From: Geodermatophilus saharensis
GTDB lineage: Bacteria; Actinomycetota; Actinomycetes; Mycobacteriales; Geodermatophilaceae
Direction: 5' to 3'
Assembly: GCF_900188205.1 (NCBI RefSeq)
Contig: NZ_FZOH01000001.1
Span: 282,359 to 346,358 of the forward strand
Length of the DNA: 64,000 nt
Shown: positions 1-9,251 of the stretch, piece by piece
Layout: every line of letters begins with the position of its first letter
Position numbering within the stretch: the stretch's first letter is position 1
Position numbers and translations under genes: made by a program
Notes under the pieces: model-generated
What the model was told of the DNA's origin: nothing
Database searches by the model: none
The model's input: the letters and a program-made list of their open reading frames with translations, nothing else

Positions 1-247
1 GATCGCCGCCTACCCCCAGCTGCAGAAGGTCCTCGTCGAGGGCGTCGGCCGCATCAAGAAGCACACCCGCATCAGCTCCAACCAGCGGGGCGCCCAGCAG
101 GGCGGGATCGTGACCCAGGAGGCTCCCATCCACGTGAGCAACGTGATGGTGATCGACTCCGAGGGGACGCCGACCCGGGTCGGCCACCGCAAGGACGAGG
201 ACGGCCGCACCATCCGGGTGTCGCGGCGGACCGGTAAGGACCTCTGA
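1..247 (+). CDS. rplX: 50S ribosomal protein L24, 3' part only
   Basis: The window opens inside this gene; its start lies upstream. The frame beginning at base 2 gives about 81 residues with the L24 core: [12 protein letters not shown], then [21 protein letters not shown]24 binds 23S rRNA early in large-subunit assembly. It ends 2 bases before the rplE start, the normal spc-operon order (L24-L5-S14-S8-L6). Identification is firm; only the N-terminal KOW portion is missing. Confidence 0.95.
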   Translation, partial: IAAYPQLQKVLVEGVGRIKKHTRISSNQRGAQQGGIVTQEAPIHVSNVMVIDSEGTPTRVGHRKDEDGRTIRVSRRTGKDL

Positions 248-249
248 CG

Positions 250-834
250 ATGACTGCACCCACCCGCGAGCTCCCGCGCCTGCTGGCGCACTACCGCGAG
301 TCGATCGTGCCGGCCCTCCAGCAGGAGTTCGGCTACGGCAACGTCATGCAGATCCCGCGGCTGACGAAGATCGTCGTCAACATGGGCGTCGGCGAGGCCA
401 CCCGCGACGCCAAGCTCATGGACGGCGCGGTGCGCGACCTGACCGCCATCACCGGCCAGCGGCCGGCCGTGGTCCGCGCCCGCAAGTCGATCGCCCAGTT
501 CAAGCTGCGCGAGGGCATGCCCATCGGCGCCAAGGTCACCCTCCGCGGCGACCGCATGTGGGAGTTCCTCGACCGGCTCCTGGCGCTGGCCCTGCCCCGC
601 ATCCGCGACTTCCGTGGCCTGAACGCCAAGCAGTTCGACGGGCACGGCAACTACACCTTCGGTCTGACCGAGCAGTCGATGTTCCGCGAGATCGACGTCG
701 ACAAGATCGACCGTCCGCGCGGCATGGACATCACGCTGGTCACCACCGCGACCAACGACGAGGAGGGTCGCGAGCTGCTGCGCCTCCTGGGCTTCCCGTT
801 CGCCGGCCAGCCCGTCGTCACCACCATCCGCTGA
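250..834 (+). CDS. rplE: 50S ribosomal protein L5
   Basis: 194 residues, slightly longer than the usual 180-187 through a short N-terminal extension. L5 forms the central protuberance of the 50S subunit with 5S rRNA and L18 and touches the P-site tRNA. The family signature is clear: [15 protein letters not shown], then [21 protein letters not shown], with a C-terminal domain containing FGLTEQSMF. It starts with ATG directly after rplX and is followed 22 bases later by rpsN with a GAGGAGACAGA Shine-Dalgarno. Confidence 0.98.
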   Translation: MTAPTRELPRLLAHYRESIVPALQQEFGYGNVMQIPRLTKIVVNMGVGEATRDAKLMDGAVRDLTAITGQRPAVVRARKSIAQFKLREGMPIGAKVTLRGDRMWEFLDRLLALALPRIRDFRGLNAKQFDGHGNYTFGLTEQSMFREIDVDKIDRPRGMDITLVTTATNDEEGRELLRLLGFPFAGQPVVTTIR

Positions 835-856
835 GCCGGGCCGAGGAGACAGACAG

Positions 857-1042
857 ATGGCCAAGAAGGCGCTGATCAACAAGGCGGCCCGCAAGCCCAA
901 GTTCGCGGTCCGCGGTTACACCCGCTGCCAGCGGTGCGGTCGTCCGCACTCGGTCTTCCGCAAGTTCGGCCTGTGCCGGATCTGCCTGCGGGAGATGGCC
1001 CACGCCGGCGAGCTGCCGGGTGTGAGCAAGTCCAGCTGGTGA
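857..1042 (+). CDS. rpsZ: 30S ribosomal protein S14, zinc-binding type Z
   Basis: 61 residues, the length of the short C+ (type Z) S14. S14 sits in the head of the 30S subunit. The zinc ribbon is visible as CQRC and, 12 residues further on, CRIC within [13 protein letters not shown] and [12 protein letters not shown]. The protein ends KSSW, typical of the family. Type Z paralogues bind one zinc; any zinc-free partner induced by zinc starvation would lie elsewhere. It is followed directly by a strong hairpin (1053-1104) instead of the usual short spacer to rpsH. Confidence 0.97.
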   Translation: MAKKALINKAARKPKFAVRGYTRCQRCGRPHSVFRKFGLCRICLREMAHAGELPGVSKSSW

Positions 1043-1043
1043 A

Positions 1044-1138
1044 GTCGAAGGACCCCGTCCAGAGGCTCACCCCTCGCGAGCTCGGGGTGAGCCTCTGGAC
1101 GGGGCCGACGATGGCCTGACAGCGGGCCGTTCCAGCAC
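1044..1138 (+). repeat. Intergenic hairpin repeat, copy 1 (rpsN-rpsH)
   Basis: Bases 1053-1073 and 1084-1104 form a perfect 21-bp inverted repeat around a 10-base loop, TCGCGAGCTC. The element begins GTCGAAGGACCCCGTC, which recurs exactly after groES (32973-32988), and ends GGGCCGTTCCAGCAC (1124-1138), which recurs at 33029-33043. It lies inside the ribosomal operon, so it could partly terminate transcription, mark a processing site, or be a REP-like repeat. Confidence 0.85.
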
Positions 1139-1213
1139 CGCACCACCCACTGATCGCCGAGAGGCCCACGCGAGGGACGCGTGCGGAACCGCGGCGAGAG
1201 AGGCACGACACCC

Positions 1214-1624
1214 ATGACGATGACCGACCCGATCGCGGACATGCTCACGCGGCTGCGCAACGCGAACACGGCCTACCACGACTCGGCGCGCATGCCGTCG
1301 TCGAAGCTCAAGACGCACATCGCCGAGATCCTCCAGCAGGAGGGCTACATCGCCGGCTGGCGCGTCGACGAGGTCGAGCAGGACGGCGCCACCCGCAAGG
1401 AGCTGGTGGTCGACCTGAAGTACGGCCCCAACCGCGAGCGCAGCATCGCCGGCGTGCGCCGGGTGTCCAAGCCGGGCCTGCGGGTCTACGCGAAGTCGAA
1501 CGCCCTGCCGAAGGTGCTCGGCGGCCTCGGGGTGGCCATCATCTCCACCTCCACCGGGCTGCTGACCGACCGGCAGGCGACCAAGAAGGGCGTGGGCGGG
1601 GAAGTCCTCGCCTACGTCTGGTAA
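1214..1624 (+). CDS. rpsH: 30S ribosomal protein S8
   Basis: 136 residues from ATG 1214 ([18 protein letters not shown]), the normal S8 N-terminus. An in-frame GTG further upstream at 1181 would add an arginine-rich segment not seen in the family, so 1214 is preferred. S8 binds helix 21 of 16S rRNA in the platform of the 30S subunit. The C-terminal motif is intact: [19 protein letters not shown], then GGEVLAYVW. The gap after rpsN is unusually large (171 bases) because of the hairpin repeat at 1044-1138. Confidence 0.97.
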   Translation: MTMTDPIADMLTRLRNANTAYHDSARMPSSKLKTHIAEILQQEGYIAGWRVDEVEQDGATRKELVVDLKYGPNRERSIAGVRRVSKPGLRVYAKSNALPKVLGGLGVAIISTSTGLLTDRQATKKGVGGEVLAYVW

Positions 1625-1638
1625 GAGGAGCGAGCGAG

Positions 1639-2178
1639 ATGTCACGGATCGGACGACTGCCGATTCCGGTGCCGAGCGGCGTGGACGTCGCCATCGACGG
1701 GCAGACGGTCAACGTCACGGGCCCCAAGGGCACCCTGTCCCACACCGTCGCCGCGCCGATCACCGTCGCCCGCGGCGAGGACGGCGTCCTGGCCGTCACG
1801 CGCCCCGACGACCAGCGCGAGAGCAAGGCCCTGCACGGCCTGTCCCGCACCCTGATCGCCAACATGATCACCGGCGTCACCGAGGGCTACACCAAGACCC
1901 TCGAGATCGTCGGCGTGGGCTACCGCGTGCAGGCCCGGGGGGCCGACCTCGAGTTCGCCCTCGGCTACAGCCACCCGGTCCCCGTGCGGGCGCCGGAGGG
2001 CATCAGCTTCACGGTCGAGTCGCCCACGCGCCTGCGCGTCACCGGCATCGACAAGCAGCAGGTCGGCCAGGTGGCCGCCAACATCCGCAAGCTGCGCCGG
2101 CCTGACCCGTACAAGGGCAAGGGCGTCCGCTACCAGGGCGAGGTCGTCAAGCGCAAGGTCGGGAAGACGGGTAAGTGA
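1639..2178 (+). CDS. rplF: 50S ribosomal protein L6
   Basis: 179 residues, standard L6 length. The start [15 protein letters not shown], the first domain, and the C-terminal motif [23 protein letters not shown] are all present. L6 has two similar alpha/beta domains and binds 23S rRNA near the sarcin-ricin loop and elongation-factor site. RBS AAGAGGAG precedes ATG 1639. The stop TGA shares its last base with the rplR ATG (TGATG at 2176-2180), indicating translational coupling. Confidence 0.98.
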   Translation: MSRIGRLPIPVPSGVDVAIDGQTVNVTGPKGTLSHTVAAPITVARGEDGVLAVTRPDDQRESKALHGLSRTLIANMITGVTEGYTKTLEIVGVGYRVQARGADLEFALGYSHPVPVRAPEGISFTVESPTRLRVTGIDKQQVGQVAANIRKLRRPDPYKGKGVRYQGEVVKRKVGKTGK

Positions 2179-2600
2179 TGGCACAGACCAGTTCACAGAG
2201 CGGGGCGAAGGTGGCCCGGGTGCACGCGCCCGTCGGCACCGACATCAGCACGCGCCGCCGCGTCTCGCGGCTGCGCCGCCACAACCGGCTGCGCAAGCGG
2301 GTCGGCGGCACCGCCGAGCGTCCGCGCATGGTGGTCAACCGCAGCTCGCGGCACATCCACGTGCAGGTCGTCGACGACACCGTCGGCCGTACCCTGGTGA
2401 GTGCCTCGACGCTGGACGCCAGCCTGCGCAGCGCCGAGGGCGACAAGTCCGCCCTGGCCCGCCGGGTCGGCGCCCTGGTCGCCGAGCGCGCCCAGGCCGC
2501 GGGCATCACCAAGGTCGTCTTCGACCGCGGCGGCAACCGCTACCAGGGCCGCATCGCCGCGCTCGCCGACGGTGCACGTGAGGGCGGGCTGGACTTCTGA
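2178..2600 (+). CDS. rplR: 50S ribosomal protein L18
   Basis: 140 residues from ATG 2178; a GTG 3 bases upstream is also possible. L18 binds 5S rRNA with L5 in the central protuberance. Conserved blocks include [33 protein letters not shown] and the C-terminal [24 protein letters not shown]. The first 20 or so residues are an extension common in actinobacteria. Its stop (2598-2600) overlaps by one base with the ATG of a 21-codon ORF. Confidence 0.98.
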   Translation: MAQTSSQSGAKVARVHAPVGTDISTRRRVSRLRRHNRLRKRVGGTAERPRMVVNRSSRHIHVQVVDDTVGRTLVSASTLDASLRSAEGDKSALARRVGALVAERAQAAGITKVVFDRGGNRYQGRIAALADGAREGGLDF

Positions 2601-2665
2601 TGAGCAGCCTGACCCGGAAGGCGGCCGGTGACCCGGCCGACGAGCAGATCGAGAGGGACGTCTGA
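2600..2665 (+). CDS. 21-residue coupled small ORF between rplR and rpsE
   Basis: ATG 2600 starts inside the rplR stop (TGATG) and TGA 2663-2665 overlaps the rpsE ATG at 2665 in the same way. The ORF encodes [20 protein letters not shown] plus V. Both junctions use the 1-base overlap seen for real gene pairs here, so ribosomes leaving rplR could pass through it to rpsE. AGAGGGAC near its end also serves as the rpsE Shine-Dalgarno. No known family is recognised. It could be a coupling device, a real microprotein or chance. Confidence 0.4.
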   Translation: MSSLTRKAAGDPADEQIERDV

Positions 2666-3279
2666 TGCCAGGACCACAGCGACGCGGCGGCGGCGCCGGC
2701 GGCGGCAACGACCGCCGCGACCGTCGTGACGGCGGGCGGGGGCCCGGCGGCGCACCCGCCGAGAAGAGCAACTACATCGAGCGCGTGGTGGCCATCAACC
2801 GCGTCTCGAAGGTCGTCAAGGGCGGCCGGCGCTTCAGCTTCACCGCGCTGGTGATCGTCGGAGACGGCGACGGCACCGTGGGTGTCGGCTACGGCAAGGC
2901 CAAGGAGGTGCCCGCGGCGATCGCCAAGGGCGTCGAGGAGGCCAAGAAGCACTTCTACAAGGTGCCGCGGATCGCCAGCACCATCCCGCACCCCGTGCAG
3001 GGTGAGGCGGCGGCCGGCGTCGTGCTGCTCAAGCCGGCCAGCCCCGGTACCGGCGTCATCGCCGGTGGCCCGGTGCGCGCCGTCCTGGAGTGCGCCGGCA
3101 TCCACGACGTGCTCTCCAAGAGCCTCGGCTCGTCGAACCCGATCAACATCGTGCACGCCACCATGCAGGCGCTGAAGGACCTCGTCCGCCCCGAGGAGAT
3201 CGCCGCCCGTCGCGGGCTGCCCCTCGAGGACGTCGCCCCGGCCGCCATGCTGCGGGCGCGTGCGGGCCAGGGGGTCTGA
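2665..3279 (+). CDS. rpsE: 30S ribosomal protein S5
   Basis: 204 residues. After a Gly/Arg-rich extension of about 35 residues (common in actinobacterial S5) comes the S5 N-terminal domain [20 protein letters not shown] and the C-terminal domain with [17 protein letters not shown] and [14 protein letters not shown]5 is a fidelity protein at the mRNA entry site of the 30S subunit; spectinomycin-resistance changes map to its N-terminal loop, which looks wild type. It follows the small ORF with a TGATG overlap and precedes rpmD by 1 base. Confidence 0.98.
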   Translation: MPGPQRRGGGAGGGNDRRDRRDGGRGPGGAPAEKSNYIERVVAINRVSKVVKGGRRFSFTALVIVGDGDGTVGVGYGKAKEVPAAIAKGVEEAKKHFYKVPRIASTIPHPVQGEAAAGVVLLKPASPGTGVIAGGPVRAVLECAGIHDVLSKSLGSSNPINIVHATMQALKDLVRPEEIAARRGLPLEDVAPAAMLRARAGQGV

Positions 3280-3280
3280 C

Positions 3281-3460
3281 ATGGCGCAGCTGAAGGTCAC
3301 CCAGGTCCGGTCGGCGATCGGCACGAAGCCCAACCAGCGGCAGACGCTGCGCTCCCTGGGCCTCAAGCGGATCAACGACACGGTCGTGCAGGAGGACCGT
3401 CCCGAGATCCGCGGGATGGTCGCCGCGGTGACGCACCTCGTCGCCGTCGAAGAGATCTGA
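3281..3460 (+). CDS. rpmD: 50S ribosomal protein L30
   Basis: 59 residues from ATG 3281 ([20 protein letters not shown]), normal length. The motif [21 protein letters not shown] and a C-terminal strand are present. L30 is a small protein of the large subunit found in most but not all bacteria. It sits between rpsE and rplO in the usual order. Confidence 0.97.
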   Translation: MAQLKVTQVRSAIGTKPNQRQTLRSLGLKRINDTVVQEDRPEIRGMVAAVTHLVAVEEI

Positions 3461-3473
3461 GCAGGGACCCCTC

Positions 3474-3917
3474 ATGACCATCAAGATCCACCACCTGCGT
3501 CCGGCCCCGGGCGCCCACACCCCCAAGACGCGCGTCGGCCGTGGTGAGGGCTCCAAGGGCAAGACCGCCGGTCGCGGCACCAAGGGCACCGGCGCGCGCG
3601 GCAACACCTCCGCGCGCTTCGAGGGCGGCCAGACGCCGCTGCACATGCGGCTGCCCAAGATGTCCGGCTTCAAGAACCCGAACAAGGTCGTGTTCCAGGT
3701 CGTCAACCTCGACCGGATCGCCGCCCTGTTCCCCCAGGGCGGGCACGTCGACCCCGACACGCTCGCCGACGCCGGCGCGGTCCGCCGCGGCCAGCCGGTG
3801 AAGGTCCTCGGCACCGGTGACCTGGGCGGCGTCCAGGTCACCGTGCACGCGCACGGCTTCTCCGCCTCCGCCGCGGAGAAGATCGCCGCCGCCGGGGGCA
3901 GCACCACCCGCATCTGA
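3474..3917 (+). CDS. rplO: 50S ribosomal protein L15
   Basis: 147 residues. L15 has the typical glycine-rich start that threads into 23S rRNA ([20 protein letters not shown], then [20 protein letters not shown]) and a globular C-terminal half ending [19 protein letters not shown]. It is a late assembly protein. A strong hairpin follows 6 bases after the stop, so the spc unit probably ends here and secY has its own promoter. Confidence 0.98.
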   Translation: MTIKIHHLRPAPGAHTPKTRVGRGEGSKGKTAGRGTKGTGARGNTSARFEGGQTPLHMRLPKMSGFKNPNKVVFQVVNLDRIAALFPQGGHVDPDTLADAGAVRRGQPVKVLGTGDLGGVQVTVHAHGFSASAAEKIAAAGGSTTRI

Positions 3918-3923
3918 ACGACG

Positions 3924-3963
3924 GACGACCCCCGGGGCCGCACCACCAGCCCCGGGGGTCGTC
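3924..3963 (+). terminator. Hairpin terminator after rplO
   Basis: Perfect 14-bp stem, GACGACCCCCGGGG (3924-3937) with CCCCGGGGGTCGTC (3950-3963), and a 12-base loop. It starts 6 bases after the rplO stop and has only a weak T tract, as is normal in high-GC actinobacteria. Confidence 0.8.
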
Positions 3964-4068
3964 TGCTGTTCCCCGCCCGTCCCCCCGACGGGCCGGCCGC
4001 CGCCTCGCTGCAGCGCCCCCGCCGCGGACTCCCGCGTGGTGGGGCGCAGGGCGGTCCTCCGTCGTTGC

Positions 4069-4074
4069 TAACCT
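4069..4074 (+). promoter_or_regulatory. Probable -10 box for secY
   Basis: TAACCT lies 25 bases upstream of the secY GTG, with AAGGGGAGGG between them as Shine-Dalgarno. No clear -35 hexamer is visible. It fits the terminator upstream, which separates secY from the ribosomal genes. Confidence 0.45.
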
Positions 4075-4099
4075 CGTCCGACCGATAAGGGGAGGGCAC

Positions 4100-5410
4100 G
4101 TGCTGCAGGCGTTCGCCGCGGCGTTCCGGACGCCAGACCTCCGGCGAAAGTTGCTGTTCTCCCTGGCGATCATCGCCGTGTACCGGCTCGGTGCCGCCGT
4201 CCCGGGACCCGGGGTCTCGGTGGAGGCGATCAACAGCTGTCTCGAGCAGGCGCAGGCCGGCAGTCAGCGCGACGTCTACTCGCTGGTGAACCTGTTCTCC
4301 GGTGGGGCGCTGCTGCGGCTGTCGATCTTCGCGCTCGGGATCATGCCGTACATCACCGCCAGCATCATCGTGCAGCTGCTGGTGGTGGTCATCCCGCGGT
4401 TCGAGCAGCTGAAGAAGGAAGGGCAGTCGGGACAGCAGAAGCTGACCCAGTACACCCGCTACCTCACGATCGCCCTGGCGGTGCTGCAGAGCACCGGCAT
4501 CATCGCGCTGGCCCGCAGCGGCCAGCTGTTCCCGGGCTGCCAGCAGGAGATCATCCCGTCGGAGAGCATCTGGACGACGGTCGTCCTGGTGATCGCGCTG
4601 ACCGCCGGCACCGCCGTCATCATGTGGCTCGGCGAGCTGCTGACCGAGAAGGGGATCGGCAACGGCATGTCCGTGCTGATCTTCACGTCGATCGCGGCGC
4701 GCATCCCGGCCGAGGGCGGCTCGATCCTGCAGACCCGCGGCGGCGTCGTCTTCGCCGTCGTCTGCGCGTTCGCCCTGCTGATCATCGGCGCGGTCGTCTA
4801 CGTCGAACAGGCGCAACGGCGCATCCCGGTCCAGTACGCCAAGCGCATGGTCGGCCGCCGGATGTACGGCGGGACGTCGACCTACCTGCCGCTGAAGGTC
4901 AACCAGGCCGGCGTCATCCCGGTCATCTTCGCCTCGTCGCTGCTCTACCTGCCGCAGCTGATCACCCAGCTGCAGGGTGACGAGACCGGCCCGGTGCGCC
5001 AGTTCTTCGAGAACTACGTCATCGACCAGAGCAACGCGGTGCACGTGGCCCTGTACTTCGGCCTGATCGTGTTCTTCACGTACTTCTACGTGTCGATCAC
5101 CTTCAACCCCGAGGAGCGGGCCGACGACATGAAGCGCTACGGCGGCTTCATCCCCGGCATCCGCCCCGGCCGGCCCACGGCCGAGTACCTGCAGTACGTG
5201 CTGTCCCGGATCACCCTGCCCGGGTCGATCTACCTCGGTATCGTCGCGGTGCTGCCCAACTTCTTCCTGTCGATCACCCAGCAGGGGGCCAACCAGAACT
5301 TCCCGTTCGGCGGGACGGCAGTGCTGATCATGGTGGGAGTGGGCTTGGAGACGGTCAAGCAGATCGAGACGCAGCTCAACCAGCGCAACTACGAAGGGTT
5401 CCTGAAGTAG
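4100..5410 (+). CDS. secY: Protein translocase subunit SecY
   Basis: 436 residues, standard length, with ten hydrophobic segments. SecY is the channel of the SecYEG translocon that exports unfolded proteins and inserts membrane proteins. The plug/pore start [26 protein letters not shown]2 region [20 protein letters not shown], the cytoplasmic loop [13 protein letters not shown] and the C-terminal [10 protein letters not shown] are characteristic. GTG start with AAGGGGAGGG upstream. The TAG stop overlaps the adk GTG by one base (TAGTG), so secY and adk are probably coupled. Confidence 0.98.
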   Translation: MLQAFAAAFRTPDLRRKLLFSLAIIAVYRLGAAVPGPGVSVEAINSCLEQAQAGSQRDVYSLVNLFSGGALLRLSIFALGIMPYITASIIVQLLVVVIPRFEQLKKEGQSGQQKLTQYTRYLTIALAVLQSTGIIALARSGQLFPGCQQEIIPSESIWTTVVLVIALTAGTAVIMWLGELLTEKGIGNGMSVLIFTSIAARIPAEGGSILQTRGGVVFAVVCAFALLIIGAVVYVEQAQRRIPVQYAKRMVGRRMYGGTSTYLPLKVNQAGVIPVIFASSLLYLPQLITQLQGDETGPVRQFFENYVIDQSNAVHVALYFGLIVFFTYFYVSITFNPEERADDMKRYGGFIPGIRPGRPTAEYLQYVLSRITLPGSIYLGIVAVLPNFFLSITQQGANQNFPFGGTAVLIMVGVGLETVKQIETQLNQRNYEGFLK

Positions 5411-6009
5411 TGCGCATCGTGCTGCTCGGCCCCCCGGGAGCCGGCAAGGGGACCCAGGCGCAGATCATCGCCGGCGAGCTCGGCGTGCCGGCGATCTCCA
5501 CCGGGGACATCTTCCGCGCCAACGTCAGCGGCCAGACCGAGCTGGGGCTCGAGGCCAAGGTCTACATGGACGCCGGCGACCTCGTCCCCGACGAGATCAC
5601 CGTCGCGATGGTCAAGGACCGGCTGGCCGAGCCCGACGCCAAGGCCGGGTTCCTGCTCGACGGCTTCCCCCGCACCATCGCCCAGGCCGAGCAGCTCCGC
5701 GGTTCGCTCGACGAGCTCGGCCACCACCTCGACCGCGTCGTCGAGCTCGTCGTCGAGGAGGAGGAGCTGGTCCGCCGGCTCTCCGGGCGGCGGATGCTGG
5801 TCGGCGGGGAGTGGGTGCAGCGCGACGACGACCGGCCCGAGACCGTCCGGCACCGGCTGGAGGTCTACCGGGAACAGACCGCACCGCTGTCGGGGTTCTA
5901 CGACGGCGAGGGGCTGCTGTCGCGCATCGACGCGATCGGCACCGTCGAGGAGGTCACCGCGCGCGTGCTGACCGCCCTCGGGCAGCCCGGACGGTCTGAC
6001 CACAGCTGA
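5410..6009 (+). CDS. adk: Adenylate kinase
   Basis: 199 residues. Catalyses ATP + AMP to 2 ADP. The P-loop GPPGAGKGT is at residues 7-15, the AMP-binding [10 protein letters not shown] follows, then [13 protein letters not shown] and the LID segment [14 protein letters not shown]. The LID has no zinc cysteines and is of the short type. The GTG start overlaps the secY stop. The order secY-adk-map-infA is conserved in actinobacteria. Confidence 0.98.
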   Translation: MRIVLLGPPGAGKGTQAQIIAGELGVPAISTGDIFRANVSGQTELGLEAKVYMDAGDLVPDEITVAMVKDRLAEPDAKAGFLLDGFPRTIAQAEQLRGSLDELGHHLDRVVELVVEEEELVRRLSGRRMLVGGEWVQRDDDRPETVRHRLEVYREQTAPLSGFYDGEGLLSRIDAIGTVEEVTARVLTALGQPGRSDHS

Positions 6010-6078
6010 GGGGCGGCGCCGCGCATGTCGGCCGGGATCCTGACCCGCCTCCCGCTGCTGGCGAAGTGGAGTGGACGC

Positions 6079-6882
6079 ATGATCCAGATCAAGACGCCGC
6101 AGGAGATCGAGCTGATGCGCGGCGCCGGCCTCGTCGTCGCGAGGGCGATCGGCGCCGTGCGCGCCGCCGTCCGGCCGGGCGTGACCACCGGTGAGCTCGA
6201 CGCCATCGCCGAGGACGCCATCCGGTCGGCCGGGGCGGTCCCGTCGTTCCTGGGCTACCACGGGTTCACCGGCAGCATCTGCGCCTCGATCAACGACGAG
6301 GTCGTGCACGGCATCCCCGACCCGCAGCGGGTCCTCGCCGAGGGCGACAACATCTCCATCGACTGCGGCGCCATCCTCGACGGCTGGCACGGCGACTCCG
6401 CCGTCACCGTGACGGTCGGCCCGCCGTCGGCCGAGGACGCCGCGCTCATCGCCGTCACCGAGCGGAGCATGTGGGCGGGCCTGGCCCGGGCGGTCGCCGG
6501 CGGCCGGCTCACCGACATCAGCGCCGCCGTCGAGCAGGCGATCACCGCGGAGTCGCACCCCTACGGCATCGTCGACCACTACGGCGGCCACGGGATCGGC
6601 ACCGAGATGCACCAGGACCCGCACGTCCTCAACTACGGCCGGCCCGGCCGCGGCCCCCGGCTGGTGCCCGGGCTCGCGCTGGCCATCGAGCCGATGGTGA
6701 CCGTGGGCGACCCCGCGACCGTCGAGCTCGACGACGGCTGGACCGTGGTGACCAAGGACGGGTCGCGGGCCGCGCACTTCGAGCACACCGTCGCCATCAC
6801 TCCCGAGGGACCCTGGGTCCTGACGGCGGAGGACGGCGGCGTCGCCGGGCTGTCCCCCTTCGGGATCACCCCCCGCACGTGA
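6079..6882 (+). CDS. map: Methionine aminopeptidase, type I
   Basis: 267 residues from ATG 6079 (MIQIKTPQEIELMRGAG), the usual family start. An in-frame ATG at 6025 would add 18 residues and cannot be excluded. The enzyme removes initiator methionine from nascent proteins. The five M24 metal ligands are in context: D and D in DCGAILDGWHGDSAVT, H in GGHGIGTEMHQDP, E in LAIEPMV and E in AHFEHTVAIT. It is followed by a 258-base intergenic region with the infA promoter. Confidence 0.96.
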   Translation: MIQIKTPQEIELMRGAGLVVARAIGAVRAAVRPGVTTGELDAIAEDAIRSAGAVPSFLGYHGFTGSICASINDEVVHGIPDPQRVLAEGDNISIDCGAILDGWHGDSAVTVTVGPPSAEDAALIAVTERSMWAGLARAVAGGRLTDISAAVEQAITAESHPYGIVDHYGGHGIGTEMHQDPHVLNYGRPGRGPRLVPGLALAIEPMVTVGDPATVELDDGWTVVTKDGSRAAHFEHTVAITPEGPWVLTAEDGGVAGLSPFGITPRT

Positions 6883-6927
6883 CGGGGACGGGCCCTGGCC
6901 CGGGTCCGTCGTGTGACGAGGGCCGGG

Positions 6928-6957
6928 TTGGAGCGGTCCGTCGCAGCGGGGTACAGT
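6928..6957 (+). promoter_or_regulatory. SigA-type promoter of the infA-rplQ operon
   Basis: TTGGAG (6928-6933) and TACAGT (6952-6957) are separated by 18 bases, close to the housekeeping consensus. The predicted leader to infA is about 175 bases and contains a short GC-rich hairpin near 7010-7030, a CA-rich CACCA tract (about 7092-7120) and AGGGAGG before the start. Confidence 0.65.
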
Positions 6958-7140
6958 GAACGACGGCGTTCGCGCCGCTCTGTCGTCGTGCTGTGGCCGC
7001 ACGGCGCGGGGCGCCCTCGCGAGAGCGCCTGCACCACCTGGTCTGCAACCACCGCGCGCGACCTGCCGGCCCCGGCGTGGTCGCACGCGACTCCAGCACC
7101 ACACCACCAGCACCACCGAGTCAGGGAGGCCGTGTCGGGC

Positions 7141-7362
7141 ATGGCGAAGAAGGACGGGGCCATCGAGGTCGAGGGTCGCGTCGTCGAGCCGCTGCCCAAC
7201 GCGATGTTCCGGGTCGAGCTGCAGAACGGGCACCGGGTGCTCGCCCACATCAGCGGCAAGATGCGCCAGCACTACATCCGCATCCTGCCGGAGGACCGCG
7301 TCGTCGTGGAGCTCTCGCCCTACGACCTGACACGCGGTCGCATCGTCTACCGCTACAAGTGA
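7141..7362 (+). CDS. infA: Translation initiation factor IF-1
   Basis: 73 residues, exactly the actinobacterial IF-1 size. It has one S1-like OB fold: [55 protein letters not shown]-1 occupies the A site of the 30S subunit during initiation. ATG 7141 is preceded by AGGGAGG. First gene of the alpha-operon unit behind the promoter at 6928. Confidence 0.98.
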   Translation: MAKKDGAIEVEGRVVEPLPNAMFRVELQNGHRVLAHISGKMRQHYIRILPEDRVVVELSPYDLTRGRIVYRYK

Positions 7363-7435
7363 CCGCCGCCGACGCGGGGCACCTCCCGGTGCCGTGCGGG
7401 CGGCCATCGATCGACAGGAATGAGGGGCGGCACAG

Positions 7436-7549
7436 GTGAAGGTCCAGCCGTCGGTGAAGAAGATCTGCGACAAGTGCAAGGTGATCCGCCGGCACGGCCG
7501 GGTCATGGTCATCTGCGACAACGCCCGCCACAAGCAGCGGCAGGGCTGA
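7436..7549 (+). CDS. rpmJ: 50S ribosomal protein L36, zinc-binding
   Basis: 37 residues from GTG 7436: [20 protein letters not shown], then [17 protein letters not shown]. This is the C+ form with the zinc set C11, C14, C27 and H32. L36 is the smallest 50S protein and fits its position between infA and rpsM. GAGGGGCGG lies 8-16 bases before the start. Confidence 0.96.
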   Translation: MKVQPSVKKICDKCKVIRRHGRVMVICDNARHKQRQG

Positions 7550-7564
7550 GGGAGTACCTGAGAC

Positions 7565-7945
7565 ATGGCACGACTGGCCGGCGTCGACCTGCCCCGCGAG
7601 AAGCGGATGGAGATCGCGCTCACCTACATCTACGGGATCGGCAAGGCGCACGCCAAGGAGACCCTGGCGGCGACCGGCGTCAGCCCGGACCTGCGCGTCA
7701 AGGACCTCGGCGACGAGGACCTGCTGAAGCTGCGCGACTACATCGACGAGCACTTCCGCGTCGAGGGTGACCTCCGCCGCGAGGTGGCCGCGGACATCCG
7801 CCGCAAGATCGAGATCGGCGCCTACCAGGGTCTGCGGCACCGCCGCGGCCTGCCGGTGCACGGTCAGCGCACCCGCACCAACGCGCGCTCGAGCAAGGGC
7901 CCGCGCAAGACCATCGCCGGCAAGAAGAAGGCCGGCAAGAAGTAA
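7565..7945 (+). CDS. rpsM: 30S ribosomal protein S13
   Basis: 126 residues. S13 lies in the 30S head and contacts P-site tRNA and bridges to L5. Typical blocks: [32 protein letters not shown] with the helix-hairpin-helix, [20 protein letters not shown], and a lysine-rich tail KKKAGKK. Starts 15 bases after rpmJ with GAGGGAG upstream. Confidence 0.98.
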   Translation: MARLAGVDLPREKRMEIALTYIYGIGKAHAKETLAATGVSPDLRVKDLGDEDLLKLRDYIDEHFRVEGDLRREVAADIRRKIEIGAYQGLRHRRGLPVHGQRTRTNARSSKGPRKTIAGKKKAGKK

Positions 7946-8041
7946 GGCCGTCAGCGCGCCGTCGCAGCGACCCGTGAGGGCGGGAGCGACGGCGCGCGAC
8001 GTGCTGCACCTGGCCACTGATCAGAAGGAAACCGGAGAGAG

Positions 8042-8449
8042 ATGCCTCCCAGGGCTCGTGCCGCGGCCGGCGCCAAGAAGGTCCGCCGCAAGGAGAAGAA
8101 GAACGTCGCCCACGGCGCCGCGCACATCAAGAGCACGTTCAACAACACGATCGTGTCGATCACCGACCCGACCGGCAACGTGATCAGCTGGGCCTCCGCC
8201 GGCCACGTCGGCTTCAAGGGCTCGCGCAAGTCGACGCCCTTCGCCGCCCAGATGGCCGCAGAGAACGCCGCGCGCAAGGCCCAGGAGCACGGCATGCGCA
8301 AGGTCGACGTCTTCGTGAAGGGCCCCGGCTCCGGCCGTGAGACGGCGATCCGCTCGCTGCAGGCCACCGGCCTCGAGGTCGGCCAGATCCAGGACGTGAC
8401 CCCGCAGCCGCACAACGGCTGCCGCCCCAAGAAGCGCCGCCGGGTCTGA
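8042..8449 (+). CDS. rpsK: 30S ribosomal protein S11
   Basis: 135 residues. S11 forms the platform near the E site. Signature stretches: [57 protein letters not shown] and the ending [15 protein letters not shown]. The N-terminus is basic. The 96-base gap to rpsM has no obvious promoter; GGAGAGAG precedes the ATG. Confidence 0.98.
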   Translation: MPPRARAAAGAKKVRRKEKKNVAHGAAHIKSTFNNTIVSITDPTGNVISWASAGHVGFKGSRKSTPFAAQMAAENAARKAQEHGMRKVDVFVKGPGSGRETAIRSLQATGLEVGQIQDVTPQPHNGCRPKKRRRV

Positions 8450-8484
8450 CCGGCCACTGACGAGACGAACGAGGAGTACCTGAC

Positions 8485-9111
8485 GTGGCCCGTTACGCCG
8501 GAGCCGACTGCCGGATGTGCCGGCGCGAGAAGATGAAGCTGTTCCTCAAGGGCAGCAAGTGCGAGTCCCCGAAGTGCCCGATCGAGATCCGGCCCTACCC
8601 GCCGGGCGAGCACGGCCGGGGCCGCAGCAAGGACAGCGAGTACCTCCTGCAGCTGCGCGAGAAGCAGAAGGCCCGCCGCATCTACGGCGTCCTCGAGAAG
8701 CAGTTCCGCGGCTACTACGAGGAGGCCAACCGCAAGACGGGCAAGACCGGTGAGGTCCTGCTGCAGATCCTCGAGTCCCGCCTGGACAACGTCGTGTACC
8801 GGGCCGGCTGGGGCGAGAGCCGCGACATGGCCCGCCAGCTGGTCAAGCACGGCCACATCCGGGTCAACGGCCGCAAGGTCGACATCCCGTCCTACCGGGT
8901 CAGCGCGAACGACATCATCGAGGTCGCCGAGAAGTCGCGGCGGATGGTGCCCTTCGAGATCGCCCAGGCCCGTGCCGGCGAGCGGCCCGTGCCGCCGTGG
9001 CTAGAGGTCATCAGCGGGCAGCTGCGCGCCGTCGTCCACAGCGTCCCGGCCCGCCAGGTGATCGACACCCCGGTCCAGGAGCAGCTGATCGTCGAGCTCT
9101 ACTCCAAGTAG
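8485..9111 (+). CDS. rpsD: 30S ribosomal protein S4, zinc-binding form
   Basis: 208 residues from GTG 8485. S4 is a primary 16S rRNA binder and assembly initiator. The N-terminal [20 protein letters not shown] contains zinc-knuckle cysteines C9, C12, C26 and C31. The S4 RNA-binding domain follows as [20 protein letters not shown] and [18 protein letters not shown]. It ends VELYSK. A hairpin (9156-9189) follows before rpoA, so rpoA expression may be partly uncoupled. Confidence 0.98.
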   Translation: MARYAGADCRMCRREKMKLFLKGSKCESPKCPIEIRPYPPGEHGRGRSKDSEYLLQLREKQKARRIYGVLEKQFRGYYEEANRKTGKTGEVLLQILESRLDNVVYRAGWGESRDMARQLVKHGHIRVNGRKVDIPSYRVSANDIIEVAEKSRRMVPFEIAQARAGERPVPPWLEVISGQLRAVVHSVPARQVIDTPVQEQLIVELYSK

Positions 9112-9155
9112 GGGCTCGCAGCACCACAGCACCACCCGCACGACAGCACCACCCC

Positions 9156-9189
9156 GGCCCCGGCGGGCGGACCGATGTCCGCCGGGGCC
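9156..9189 (+). terminator. Hairpin between rpsD and rpoA
   Basis: GGCCCCGGCGG (9156-9166) pairs with CCGCCGGGGCC (9179-9189), an 11-bp stem with a 12-base loop. It lies in the 140-base rpsD-rpoA gap, flanked by CACC-rich sequence. It may be a partial terminator or an RNA-processing site. Confidence 0.6.
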
Positions 9190-9251
9190 TGCACCACCCC
9201 CCTCACGGCGTCATATGGCGGGCGCCGGAGGACCCGGAGGAGAACACCACC

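Noticed and set aside
3143..5044. A long minus-strand frame opposite rpmD, rplO and secY
   Set aside because: The opposite strand encodes conserved ribosomal proteins and SecY; the frame has no recognisable domain.
6025..6078. Upstream ATG as the map start
   Set aside because: It would add 18 residues; MIQIKTPQEIELMR at 6079 matches the usual family start. Kept only as an alternative.
6883..7140. Long infA leader considered for a riboswitch or tRNA
   Set aside because: No cloverleaf, CCA-type acceptor or known riboswitch core could be recognised; only a promoter, a short hairpin and CA-rich runs.
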